Both the position numbers and the translations under genes were made by a program. Positions 50,468-62,100 of a stretch of DNA of 64,000 nucleotides are shown piece by piece. The stretch spans positions 1-64,000 of the forward strand of contig OENT01000188.1 of assembly GCA_900239685.1 (NCBI GenBank), in the 5' to 3' direction. Position 1 is the first letter of the stretch. The number at the start of each line of letters is the position of its first letter. This stretch comes from Rotaria macrura (lineage: Eukaryota; Rotifera; Eurotatoria; Philodinida; Philodinidae). The notes under the pieces were generated by a model. The model worked only from the letters and a program-made list of their open reading frames with translations, was not told where the DNA came from and ran no database searches.

Positions 50468-50772
50468 TTAACCAGCACGTTTCTTAAGTAATTGCCAACG
50501 CATAGCGAAGAATGGAACAGCAACAGCCGACGATACGTAGAGAATTAGTTTTACTGCTAAACCCCATTTGTTGTTGGCTAGAATACAAAACATGGTTTTT
50601 TTCGTCTGTTTGATAAAACATAAGTGTTAATTTTACTATCAAATGGAACTGATGAACCAGGTACACATTCTGTATCAAAGTTATCTTGTAAACGCATACG
50701 TTGACTCAAACTAAATTGACGACGGCCAACTACTTTTGGTACTAAAGCAAGACCAGATCGAATTGATGCCAT
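50468..50772 (-). CDS. COX7C: Cytochrome c oxidase subunit 7C
   Basis: Two exons, 50772-50637 and 50577-50468, with a 59-nt intron; 81 aa. The N-terminus (MASIRSGLALVPKVVGRRQF) is basic and hydroxylated like a mitochondrial presequence. The mature part has the family's VPFDTNNKWGLAVKLILYV start, a single membrane helix (LILYVSSAVAVPFFAMRWQL) and the terminal QLLKK that matches the HQLLKT end of the human protein. Known role: a small nuclear-encoded structural subunit of respiratory complex IV in the inner mitochondrial membrane. CTTTTTAG (AG at 50803-50804) lies 30 nt before the ATG. It sits 177 nt downstream of SMARCE1 and 186 nt upstream of TRAPPC2, all on one strand. Confidence 0.93.
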
Positions 50773-50949
50773 CGATGTGTATATTACCGATATTAAATAT
50801 ATCTAAAAAGATTATTGTCCTTTTTTTAAAACACATATTAATTAAACATATACAAACAAATAGTTTGACACATTAAAAATGAATAAAACAAAGTGATTCG
50901 ATGGAATAAAAAAAAGAAAACGACATTATTCTCGATTTATTTCGGATAA

Positions 50950-53556
50950 TTATTGAGAAGACATTTGTTGTTGAGGAGGTAGTGAACCGTAGTCATAACC
51001 TTGTGGAGGATTATGCATTTGTGGTTGTGGATAATATTGTTGTTGTGACGGTGGTGGCGGTTGCGATGGTACTCCTGATACAACTGTAGGATCGTAAGCT
51101 GGATTTTGTGGATAACCATACTGTTGCGTTGGGTGTGTATTAGGATTCCACGATGCAGCTGTACCACCATAACCATAATGAACACCATTGGCATATATTT
51201 GAGATTGTTGTTGTTGTTGTTGTTGTTGATGAGAAGGACCACGCATTTGTGTTGGTTGCTGTTGCGGTATCATACCCATAGATTGTTGAGGTTGATTCGG
51301 TGGCCATTGTTGTTGCTGTAGTACTGCTGGCGGTTGCTGTTGTTGCGACCATTGAACATTAGGAGGATATGGATTGTAATAACGAGAATCTTATTTAGAA
51401 TAAGACAAAATTGCATAAAATATAAAAATTAAAACCTCACTGTTGAACCTCTTCAGATGTTTCCCGAAATGATTTTATTGATGATGGATACGCGAAAGTG
51501 TTTGATAAAAGTCTTAGACAATACTTTGAATTTATCTGAAGATTTCGCTAAGTTGAATACGTATTTTTCTTGAAACCAAAAAGTTTGCATATGATCTATG
51601 TTTTCAATATTTCGAAAGAATTCATTTTGAAGAAATCTCTATTTTTAAATCTATGCAACTTTCTCCTGAAAATTATATGTATAAGATACATTTGTTGAAA
51701 TTATCACTTGTCGAAGAGAAACATAGGGGTAAAAGTGTTAAAGGTAATCTACTTGAGCTGTCAAGCTGTGTAAAATTTGAGATTACCATTAAAAGAGACA
51801 AATCGTCGATTTCTAAAGATAAATAGAAAATCGAAATGTGAACGAGGAGTAATGTACACTACTGCTATTAAAGTACTCTGTAGTATCTATTGACAAAATA
51901 ACTAATTCCGAATCATAGAAAAACATCTGAAGAGGCTTTTTCGTTATGTTATACAGTTACCATATGCATTCGTTTGCCATTGCTGTTGTTGTTGATGTTG
52001 TTGCCAATGAACATTGGATGGATACTGTGCTGATCGTTGATTCATAGGCGGTCGATATTGAGCTTGTTGAGAATGGCCATAACCAGAAACTGATGGATAA
52101 CTACTACTTGAATGCACCATTGGATAACTTTGAGCTGTCGTTGTCGATGATGGTTGAGGCTGCTGTTGTGCTGGAACTTGTGGCATACCAGCAGAGGGTG
52201 GTGGTGGTGGCGGCGGTGCTAGTAATTGATTCTGTATAGATTGAGAGAGGGGTAGTTGAGATTGAACAGATTGTGACGGTGGCACCTGACTAATTACTGT
52301 TTGTGATTGGGATGATTGATGTGGTACGGATTGCGGAGGCATTGGTAATGATGATGGCACAGAATGAGAAGATGGTAAAGATTGTGTAGCAGTTTGAGCA
52401 GGTTGTGACGACGATGAAGCAAATTGAGTTGATGATACTGACGATGGAATAGTTTGAACTGGTGGTAATGATGGTGGGGGTACAGTTTGCGAATGAGATA
52501 ACTGAGTTGTCACAAGATTTGGTGGAGAAGTTGGCGGCTTTTGTTGCTGATGTGAAACTTCAACAGCAATGACAGGTTCAGTTTTTGTTGTGACAGATGC
52601 CATCTGCTGTGATACTGTTGTGGCGGATGATGATTGTGGTACTGTTACTACAGTTTGTTGCTGTTGTTGCTGTTGCAATAATAATTGTTTTTCTTTTTGT
52701 GATTTTTCAATAGATTCATATTTTTGTAATATTTCACTGATTTTCTCTTGACTTAAATTTGTTGATGATGCTTCAGCATAATCATTATAAAATTTTTCAT
52801 TAGCTTCTGCAAATTTTCTTTTCTTTTCTGCATGCTTTTCTTCTAGATCATTAAGATCTTTTTCAAATGTTTCACGATGTGTTTTTAATGCATCGACTTG
52901 TCGACGTAATGTTAATATGCGATCTACGTTAATATTCGATCGTAAATCTGGTATGCATACTTCATTAAATATTTCGCATGGTAAACGTTGATTTCGTTGA
53001 TAACGTGCTGCAGCCATATGACGTGAAGAAAAAAAGATATCATCTCCTTCATCGTCATCTATTGATGGTTCAATTGTAAATGACGAACTATTGATACTCT
53101 CAGATGGAACATTATGGTTTGGTAAACTAGGTCGAACATATGAAAGTTCATGTTCATCATACCCGCGAATATTTTTATCTTAAATTATAAACAAAATTAT
53201 TCATTTATTGTTTTTGCTGAGCTTTTTAAATATGTACCATGGATACCTCCTCGTGTTGTAGGACAAACTTTACGAGTGTACCGTGATGAAAAAGACATTG
53301 AATTAGTTTTATCCATTGAATTCATACTGACAGAATTTGACTTTAAAGTTCCCATTGACATAGTTGATCGCAGTGTTGAGGACGACGGTGAAACATTCAT
53401 ATTGGAGCCCATAGATGTGTTCGGTGAATTACCAAGAGATATCGGACCATTGCTAGTTCGTTTTAATGATGGAGACGATGACGATATTGGAAAGCGAGGA
53501 TTGAATCCAGGAGGTCCATGTGAAGAAACAAGAAACGGACCGGAATTTTGAGACAT
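50950..53556 (-). CDS. SMARCE1: SMARCE1/BAF57-like SWI/SNF subunit, HMG box apparently missing
   Basis: Three exons: 53556-53247, 53178-51961, 51389-50950; 1968 nt, 655 aa (human 411). The diagnostic region is at residues about 140-250: an acidic FTIEPSIDDDEGDDIFF, then ARYQRNQRLPCEIFNEVCIP, then the coiled coil (VDRILTLRRQVDALKTHRET; LEEKHAEKKRKFAEANEKFY). These align block for block with BAF57. The usual HMG box between the N-terminal Ser/Pro segment and the acidic segment is not there: the only trace is SSRYTRKVCP, like the RYSRKVW that opens helix 1, and the following intron is only 68 nt, too small to hide it. The C-terminal 400 residues are Ser/Pro/Gln-rich and end in QQQMSSQ. Known role: DNA-contacting subunit of BAF remodelling complexes; without the box, DNA binding would be lost or altered (inference). 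Intron 51390-51960 is 571 nt. No splice-acceptor-like site precedes the ATG, unlike the next three genes. Confidence 0.8.
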
Positions 53557-56500
53557 TCAAATCAAATATTCGTAAAAAAACTATGAATACATATTGTTCG
53601 ACAAAACAACAAACAAGTACATGTAAACTATATCACGCTAAGATCAATGTATGGGAATACGTTGCTGTTAACGACACTGACATTATTTTCTTGGCTCGTT
53701 TGTGGTGGCCAATTATTGATATAGCAGAATTTGATAGAGGTCACTTGAATACAGCAAAAGAAATCATAACTATAGTATAGTTTCACTCTTTCGTGCCGAT
53801 GTCATTTTCATTGTCAAAAGATATTATGGCCTCTTTTTTATCCTTGTATTAGTATTCTCAATTTGAGATACTAGCACTTGTTTTTTTATGTTACTAATTG
53901 AAGTGCGATTGGCATCTCACTTGTATTATGTACGCTTCATCTAATCCTTTCTCGATAAATGAAGCTCGATTTAGATCGGAAAGGGTGCACGTTTCGTACT
54001 CATCCTAATCGCCTATTTTCTTTTTCTTTCAACTATCTATCTAGAAAATATACTCATAATATAATAAAAGCGTTAGAAATGAATGAACGAATACGAGAAA
54101 AAATGGCATTGACATAAGTAAGTATATGCCTATTGAAACTAAATATAGATGCAACTAATAGAAGTAAAAGCGAAGTGTAAGTACCTATTTCTATTTGATT
54201 CGGTATAAATCCTGTCTAGCTTTTTTTTTATTCGTACTTGACATTCAATTGTTGCTTCCTTCAAACTTCGGACTAAACTTATTATTTTTTTTCATATTAG
54301 CATGATCAAGACCATCATCAACATCATCGATGTTCCCATCACGTAAGGTAGCATGTCTAGAAATTAGCTTCGAATATTTATTTTTTGGAAGTTACATTTC
54401 GTTAGAAATCAATAATGATCAGCATCTGACTAAACAACGTCACTTGTGGTTACCACGCACTCGACGCTGTGCCATCATTGTCATACAATAAATAGAGAGC
54501 ACAAATTCCCAGTAAACATTCTCATGAGACTCATAAGTATAGTTGGCCGCTCTCGACCGTTTTCATTTCTATCTCGTATTATTGACGTCGACGAGCAACA
54601 AATAACTTGCAGAAAAACAGAGGAGCAAGAAAAAAAGAGAACACAATGATTAATCGAATGATTGACTGTTCATTCTGTTCCGTTAGTTTTATTTATTGAT
54701 TTTCACTAACTATGTATGTATGTGCGTGAGTATGAATACGATTAGACGAAATAACGAGAAGTAACATTTTGAACAACTAAAAATGTTGACAACGCTAACG
54801 GCCAAATTGCGTGATTATGATTGATTGATTGATAAATTGTGCTGTGTATACACATCAGAAACTAGCGATCGAATTAGAAACAACGAAAGCAAAAGATAAG
54901 AAGCGAAGCAACAAATAACCAGGGGCAAAAGTCAGACCTTGACTAGGGTACACATTAAATTATTATGTATATTTATATATGTATGCATACACATACACAC
55001 GACTATCCATCCTTGCATTCATCCATTCATTCATTCATTCATTCATCGAAAATGCCATAGAAGCATAACATGCGAGAAGAGAAGAGACTAGACTGGTTCT
55101 ATATTTACATATGAGGATATGCTGCTAAGAACATACACTCGTTTGTTCGACTGCTTGCAAAAATGGTGATATTGTTGCTCTTATTCTTCTTGCTCTTGTA
55201 TGGCATACTGTTCGTTGTTGTCAATGTTCTTGTTGTTATCATTTCACTATCACTACGGTTACTGTTGTCTCTAGGGCATTAGCAATAGCAAGTATTCTCA
55301 TCATATAATTAGAACATTAGTAGAGACATCATAATATACATATATATATATATATATCGAAGTACCTATGTAAACATCAGAGGTATCTTGTCTAACGTAG
55401 AATATTAGTGTTTTAGTCTATAATAAGTTCTTATTACTTAATTCGTTTGCAAAGATAGAACATCTGCGACAACAGACAAAAAAGCGACTCAAGTGCCTTA
55501 TGTCTTCTTTGATTTTCTTGTTCGATGGTTAACAGATGGTAACACTCGTGTCTCTATTAGTGAGTTCCACTGCTGTTACTATCGATTGTAATAGTTCACT
55601 ATGCAATTATGGACGCATGTTTTTCTTTTTAATATTTCAATATTTCAATTCGGATTTGAATCTTTATGCATGACATAGATTATTATTAGCTTTGTGTCGT
55701 GTAGGTGAACATGTATATTATATTTTTACTTGATTACGCCAATGCATGGCTTCATAACACACGTTCGACAATCAAAATTATTGTAAAGCGTCAAGAACCG
55801 CTAACACCACTCGACTCTCTTGTCGATGACGAGTGTATATGAAACAGCAGCTAAACCGACCAAAAAAACTAGAAATAGGGAAAAAAACTGGAAGGGGAGA
55901 ACAAGAAGAAATCAGTTCAGTCGCTTGCTCTGGTTGAACATTCGACGACAAGAACGACAAGATGGATGGAGTGAGAAGGAGAATAGGCACATGTGGCTTG
56001 AAGGTTGACGTTTTTGATGAGAAGACGGCAATGTAGCTGTAGTAGTAGTAACTACAGCAGCAGTAGCAGGAGTAGTAAAAAAACGAGACTACCGGAAAAT
56101 AATCATAATGGAACATACACAAAGGTCTCTCCAATCCTTCTTTGCGACTCGCGCTCGATGCACAGCACAGCACACACATACAGCATTGATTGAGATATCT
56201 TGTCGCTTTTCTCCTATCCACAAAGAGTTCTTTCTCTCTGTCCTCATGCGCTTGTTCGTCGTCTTAATGTTCTATCTCGCATCGTCTTTCTTTGTATGCT
56301 ACTGCTGCTGTTGCTGGCGGCTTTAGTGTCTCTCAGAATCGACACTCACCAGGGCGGTTGTGGAATTTCTTGTCTTTCTATTCTTCTTCTTCGTCATTGT
56401 TGTCGTCTTCGTTTTTGCTTTTTTACACTCTATTGTCCGTCTCTTAACATCCAACTTATATAAGCGCATAGAAACCTATATACACACGCGCACACATCAA

Positions 56501-58993
56501 TTTTCCCTTTCTGTTTTTTTTCATTTCTAATTGTTAATAGAAAACGAGACATGCTGTCTTTTTCATTCTTAATCTCCTTTATCACATTCATCTTGAATGT
56601 TTTTGACTGTTTTTTTAAGATACATACATCCATATATATATATATATACTATACTATACTATAAACGACGTCATGTTGATGGACGACCACCATCTGGCTT
56701 ATTAATTACTATTCTTGTTCAATTTAATGCTTTTTTTCAAATAAAAACAACAATCGTATCAAGTCATCAACACACCGTGCATTGTTACAATTGATGTAGA
56801 GAGGTGCGCTTATGCGCACAGTAGGTTTGTATTGTTAATTAACAAATATCAATATTTTCATTCTCGGTCCTGTTTCTTTCGTCGTTTCGCTCTCTCCCCT
56901 CGTTTTCTCTCTGTCTCTCTTCCTTTTCTTTCTAGTTTTCTCTTGTTTCTCTACGATTAATATGAGTCGTACACAAAATTAATGCGTATAAAAAAGCGAC
57001 ACATCTAGTCAAGAAAATAAAAGAAACGACATAAAAAGAAAAAGAAAAGGAAGTTATTCTATTTGATAAATTAACTAATGAAAAATCAGACGATATAACA
57101 ATATATTCAATTACCAATAAAATTTTAAAGTCGATCATAGAACTTTATTATATTTTCCTCTTCTCCGATGGTTTGATTCTTATTGAAAAGAAGAAAAAAA
57201 AAGAGGATAAAAGAAAACATTTTCGGAATATCCTGCACTGCCATGGGGTCGGATCTCTAGTTACCAAGTATTCTTGATCTAGTACTTTACTGGCCAAGGC
57301 TAGATACTGAAATGCGATGTTTCTCTAGTTGTCTAAAGTTTAAGACATTTTAGTATATCATCAGTTGAGATGTTTTTGTAACCATAGATGAAACATTTCA
57401 ATGAAACATTTAAATGCTGATTTAACGTGTTACATATTTTCTATGTATTCATGTTTAAAAATAGATCACTAATAACAATCAAACATCAATTAATTAGAAC
57501 TTCTCAAAACAATACTAGCATGTTCTATAGACGTCATCAGAAAGATTACTGAAAAAATAAACATTGAATTGTGATTTTATAAATATTGTCATTTCAATCG
57601 TAATCAATTTTATACTGACAAGTAAGAAACTAGAGTTCTAAGGCAATATTCAAAACCTGTAAAATATTCTATGTTGAGTAGAACAGAGTTTATTCTTTAT
57701 GGAGATACCTTTCGGCATTCTATTGAAAGCATTGTATAAAAATCTTAGTCCGTTTCTATTTTTTAGCATTAGTATCAGCAATAATTTTCTAGATATTTTC
57801 TTTCCTATTCTACACGAAATCATTCTCAAAGCTTTATGGCATGCACACGATGTATTGCACGGAATGCTTAGTAGTCTCGTTCAAAAGAACAGATTTTTAC
57901 ACGAAACTTCCAGCTTCTGAAATCGTGAGCGTATTGATTTTCAAGGTGAATATTTTTATTTTATTTTACTTTATTTTTTAAGACGACATTAATTATTGCT
58001 GAAAAACGTGTTCTTAAATAGTCTTTTAGCGAAAATTAATTATGAAATGAAACAAAGAAATTTTTATCAACGGAGTTTTTAATATTCTTTTTCTATGACG
58101 TAGATAAAAGAAAAGAGTATTATTTCCAGACCTGTTAATATATCAATTCTTAATGATTGTAAATGATCTTCTTTCTTCACTATCTCTCTATAGAAATGCA
58201 ACTCTGCATATGAGTATGTTAAGTTTCATTTGTAATTCTTTTCTTTTCTTTTTTCTTTTTTACTATTGATATACACAATCGATATTGATGCAATTCTAAA
58301 TTTTGTTAGATTTTGATTGATGAAGTAAATTTATGGTTGGGCGTGTATCTTTCGTTAGTAATCTATGAGTGTCTATGAAAGAAGTAATGAGCCGTAAGTG
58401 TAATCCATATGATAGTTTGAGACTTATAAAAGAAATAGAAAACTGTTTTATCCATGAACACACAGTGTTTTACATCGTGAAAAATTTAATGAACAAATCT
58501 AGAGCGAACAACTTCAAGTATCTTTTTTAAGTTAATCTAGAAACATGACATGATAATTACTTGAGTCATATTATGAACTGTAGTTCATAAGTGAATCTTA
58601 GAATCGAAATGATATCGAGAAAAGATCCTATTTTCTGTGCATGTTTTTAGATCCATTGACAAGATAAGAGATTTTTAAGTAATTTTCTTACAAAATATAC
58701 CCAACAAGATGACGAATGAAACCGTCTTCTCTATCAGTTACTAGACATCCATAAGAAGACGATTCTGATGATTGTCGCTCGCTTACTTCAGTCTATAAAC
58801 ATTCTTCTGATATAATAGTAAAGAGCTTAGATTAAGAATGCATGGTAAATAGAGACTATTTTTGATAGCTACATTCTATTTATTATAAGATTTCTTTTTA
58901 ATGAAAACATTCAAATGACAATTATTTCAAAATTTCTATGATTGAAATTATTTGTAGGTTAATTAAAAATAAGACAACTAATAGAAGACCTAA
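53557..58993. other. 5.4-kb divergent intergenic region, SMARCE1 to Kv4
   Basis: No gene supported. It contains a (TTCA)n microsatellite at 55024-55046, (TA)n at 55341-55357 and 56631-56648, purine-rich runs around 55860-55990, a GTA/GCA trinucleotide tract near 56035-56078 and pyrimidine-rich runs near 56880-56945. Open frames across 55778-56463 reflect this low complexity. Such a long upstream region suits a regulated neuronal channel gene, perhaps with non-coding first exons, but none could be placed. Confidence 0.4.
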
Positions 58994-61900
58994 ATGGCTA
59001 GTGTAGCTGCATGGCTTCCATTTGCACGTGCAGCGGCGATTGGTTGGGTTCCATTAGCAAAACATCCATTGCCACCACCACCATTTCGTACAGCCGTAAG
59101 TGGTGCATCACCATCATCACCATCAACATCAACAACATCAGCAACAACTACAAGCATAGCTGAACGTCGTTGTGATGAAAAAATCATCATCAATGTGAGT
59201 GGTCGCCGTTTTGAATGTTGGCGTTCAACATTAGAGAAGTATCCTGATTCCTTATTGGGTTCAAATGAAAAAGAGTTTTTCTACGATGAAGATACGCGTG
59301 AATATTTTTTCGATCGTGATCCCGATGTATTTCGTGTTATATTGAATTTTTATCGTACTGGTAAATTACATTATCCAAAACATGAATGCATAGCTGCTTA
59401 CGATGAAGAATTAGCATTTTTCGGTATTTTACCTGATATCATTGGTGATTGTTGTTATGAAGATTATCGGGATCGTAAACGCGAAAATACTGAAAGACTT
59501 CTTGATGATCGTCTTCATGAAGATGAAGATAAAATACAACCAAAACCACAATCGTTACGTGAAAGTATGTGGCGTGCATTTGAAAATCCACAAGTATCAA
59601 CTATGGCATCTGTATTTTACTATGTAACCGGATTTTTCATAGCTGTTAGTGTTATTGCAAATGTCTTAGATACAGTAGCTTGTGGCCCTGATCCTGACAC
59701 AGGTTATCCAAGATCGTGTGGTGAACGTTTTTCTCGTCAATTTTTTTGCCTTGACACAGCTTGTGTCATGATTTTTACTGTTGAATATTTTCTTCGTCTT
59801 TATGCTGCACCTGATCGATTAAAATTCGTTCGATCTGTTATGGTGAGAATAATGAATAGAACATATTGAAAAACGAAAAGTAAAATAAAACAAAAATCTG
59901 TCGTTTTCTTTACTTTATTTTTAGTCTGTTATCGATGTTGTTGCTATTATGCCATATTACATTAGTTTATTTATGACAAATAAGGGTGAAGTTAGTGGAG
60001 CATTTGTGACTCTTCGTGTATTTCGTGTATTTCGTATATTTAAATTTTCACGTCACAGTCAAGGCTTAAGAGTATTAGGTTATACATTGAAGAGTTGTGC
60101 GAGTGAGCTTGGCTTTTTATTATTTTCATTAACAATGGCAATTATCATATTTGCTACTGTCATGTATTATGCTGAAAAAAGTGTCGTTAACACAAAATTT
60201 ACATCTATACCGGCAGCATTTTGGTATACGATTGTTACAATGACAACACTTGGGTAAGTAAACTAATAGTTGTTATTTGAAGTAGGAATAGTTAATGAAC
60301 TGTGATTCAATATAGTACTTTACTGCTAGGGAATTGTTTTTCAATAATTGACATTCAATAATGATAAATGGGATACATCCTTATATATATAAATATATAT
60401 GTTCTAGGAGACTATTGAGATTATTTTTTCAAGATAATTAACTCTTTCTTGTATGCATAGAGAGTAATTATGTCCTATGGAACGTTTTACTAATATACAA
60501 TGTTGACGAGAGAAGGATGAATGAAAAGGTCAAATAATAGTCATTAAATATTAATATTAACAACAGATATCACTTAGATATAGATGAAATCTTAGATGTA
60601 ATGGCAATTGAAACTAATGTAGGCTTCACTAATCTTGTACTGGGCTTTGTTTCTTTAGAGTCAACTTTGTTTTTATTCTAGAATAAATAATTCTATCACA
60701 CTCGCATGAAATACTGCTCACTGTTTTTGTCTACTAACTTTTCCAAACAAGAGTGCTGAGCGAAAAGCTTTATTCCTTATAAGAGAATAATCTCGAAGGT
60801 ATTAAATTGAATCAGTATTTGAGTCATTAGTAGAATAAAATCTAACAAAAGGATTTTTTCTTAAAAATATTGGTATCTCAGAGATAATTATAGAGCTAAT
60901 CATCTTAAGTCCATTCTGGTACAAATTTCTTGTGTTGTATTCTTAAACTATATCGAATCAGTAGGATTAGGAAAAAAAATAAAGTTGACAGACATGCAAA
61001 CTAAAATGTATCGTGCCCTATAAAATCGTGTTTTAAAACATAAAAACTAATTGGTTAATCCTATTGAACAGAAAATGATCAAAATATTTTTGTACTATTC
61101 GATTGAATAAAATGAAAGAAAAAACATCGAATGTAAGAATGGTTATTGTTATGATAGAAAGTAAATTTTGTATCAATTTTGTTTAGGATGAAGCGAAAAT
61201 AAATAACGAAAATTTTTGACTGCTATGTTCTCTAAAACAGGACATATTAGCAACAATTATTTGCAGTGGTTCTATGAACATATCAATAATAAATGAAAAC
61301 GAACACTAGGAGAGTTTGTCGTCTCGAAACACTTGCATTTCAATAAGATGAAGATACATCACTAATGTATATTATTTATCTCATCTATTCGTTTCGTTTT
61401 AGTTATGGTGACATGGTACCAAAGACTTGGTAAGCACAATTTAAAAGACAAGCAATGTCATCATTCAGTACATTGAATATTAAAAACAAAAATGATTTTT
61501 ATATAGGGCAGGCAAACTTGTCGGCGGTGTATGCAGTTTAAGTGGTGTACTTGTCATTGCTCTTCCTGTACCTGTCATCGTATCAAATTTTAGTCGTATA
61601 TATCATCAAAGTCAACGAGCTGATAAAATGAAAGCTCAACGAAAAGCACGTCAAACACGTATACGTTTAGCGCGTAATGCAACAAGTAATGCATTCGTAG
61701 CAGCTAAAAAACGTCGTGAACAAGCTCTTGATGACACAAGTTCAACTGCTGATAAAAATATTGTTAATCCATTCGAATTGCAACATCATCATTTACTTCG
61801 TTGTCTTGAATTAACAACTGTAAGAAAAACAAAGAAGAAGAATAAAAATATTTCTGCTATTTTTTTTATTCAAATATCGTGTTTTCTTATGTTTTCTTAT

Positions 61901-62100
61901 GAAGGATCGTGAATTCGTTGAGATGGGTCCTGATCTATTAATAGGTAGTGGTGCTGGAACAAGTCTCGCTCCGGGTGGTAGTGCTTTCGCTGGTTTAGCA
62001 CGTTTTAGTTCACGACATAGTCGATTTCTATTCAATCCTCGAGCGTGGTTATGTTGTAGAGGACGAAGACGAAAAAAAAATTCTTATAAATTAAATACCG
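58994..62100 (+). CDS. KCND (Shal): Voltage-gated K+ channel, Shal/Kv4 type (3' partial)
   Basis: Exons 58994-59842, 59925-60253, 61403-61429, 61507-61819, 61906-62100; 571 aa so far, ending at a good donor (GTAAGT), so at least one more exon is expected, probably beyond 64000. The N-terminus [18 protein letters not shown] is the hallmark Kv4 segment that binds KChIPs and inactivates the pore. A Pro/Ser/Thr-rich linker precedes the T1 domain (about 60-165) with the zinc-site pattern [14 protein letters not shown]...GDCCYEDY. S1 is around [20 protein letters not shown]4 is [20 protein letters not shown] with Arg/Lys every third residue. The selectivity filter TTLGYGDMVP is split between exons 2 and 3, and [10 protein letters not shown] is the S6 gate. 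C-terminally, the dileucine motif [12 protein letters not shown] and a [11 protein letters not shown] patch match Kv4 dendritic-targeting and Cys-basic segments. Known role: subthreshold A-type current in neurons and muscle. Exon 3 is only 27 nt, behind an 1149-nt intron. Confidence 0.93.

Noticed and set aside
53150-53551. A 133-codon plus-strand frame
   Set aside because: It is antisense to the first SMARCE1 exon, whose Ser/Asn-rich minus-strand translation with good splice sites explains the openness.
55778-56221. A 147-codon Cys/Tyr/Ser-rich minus-strand frame
   Set aside because: Composition is dictated by simple trinucleotide and purine tracts, and competing frames are open on the other strand.
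57240-57320. GC-richer patch with small inverted words, considered as 5S or U2 RNA
   Set aside because: Only scattered words match; neither the 5S internal control region nor the U2 branch-site region is present.
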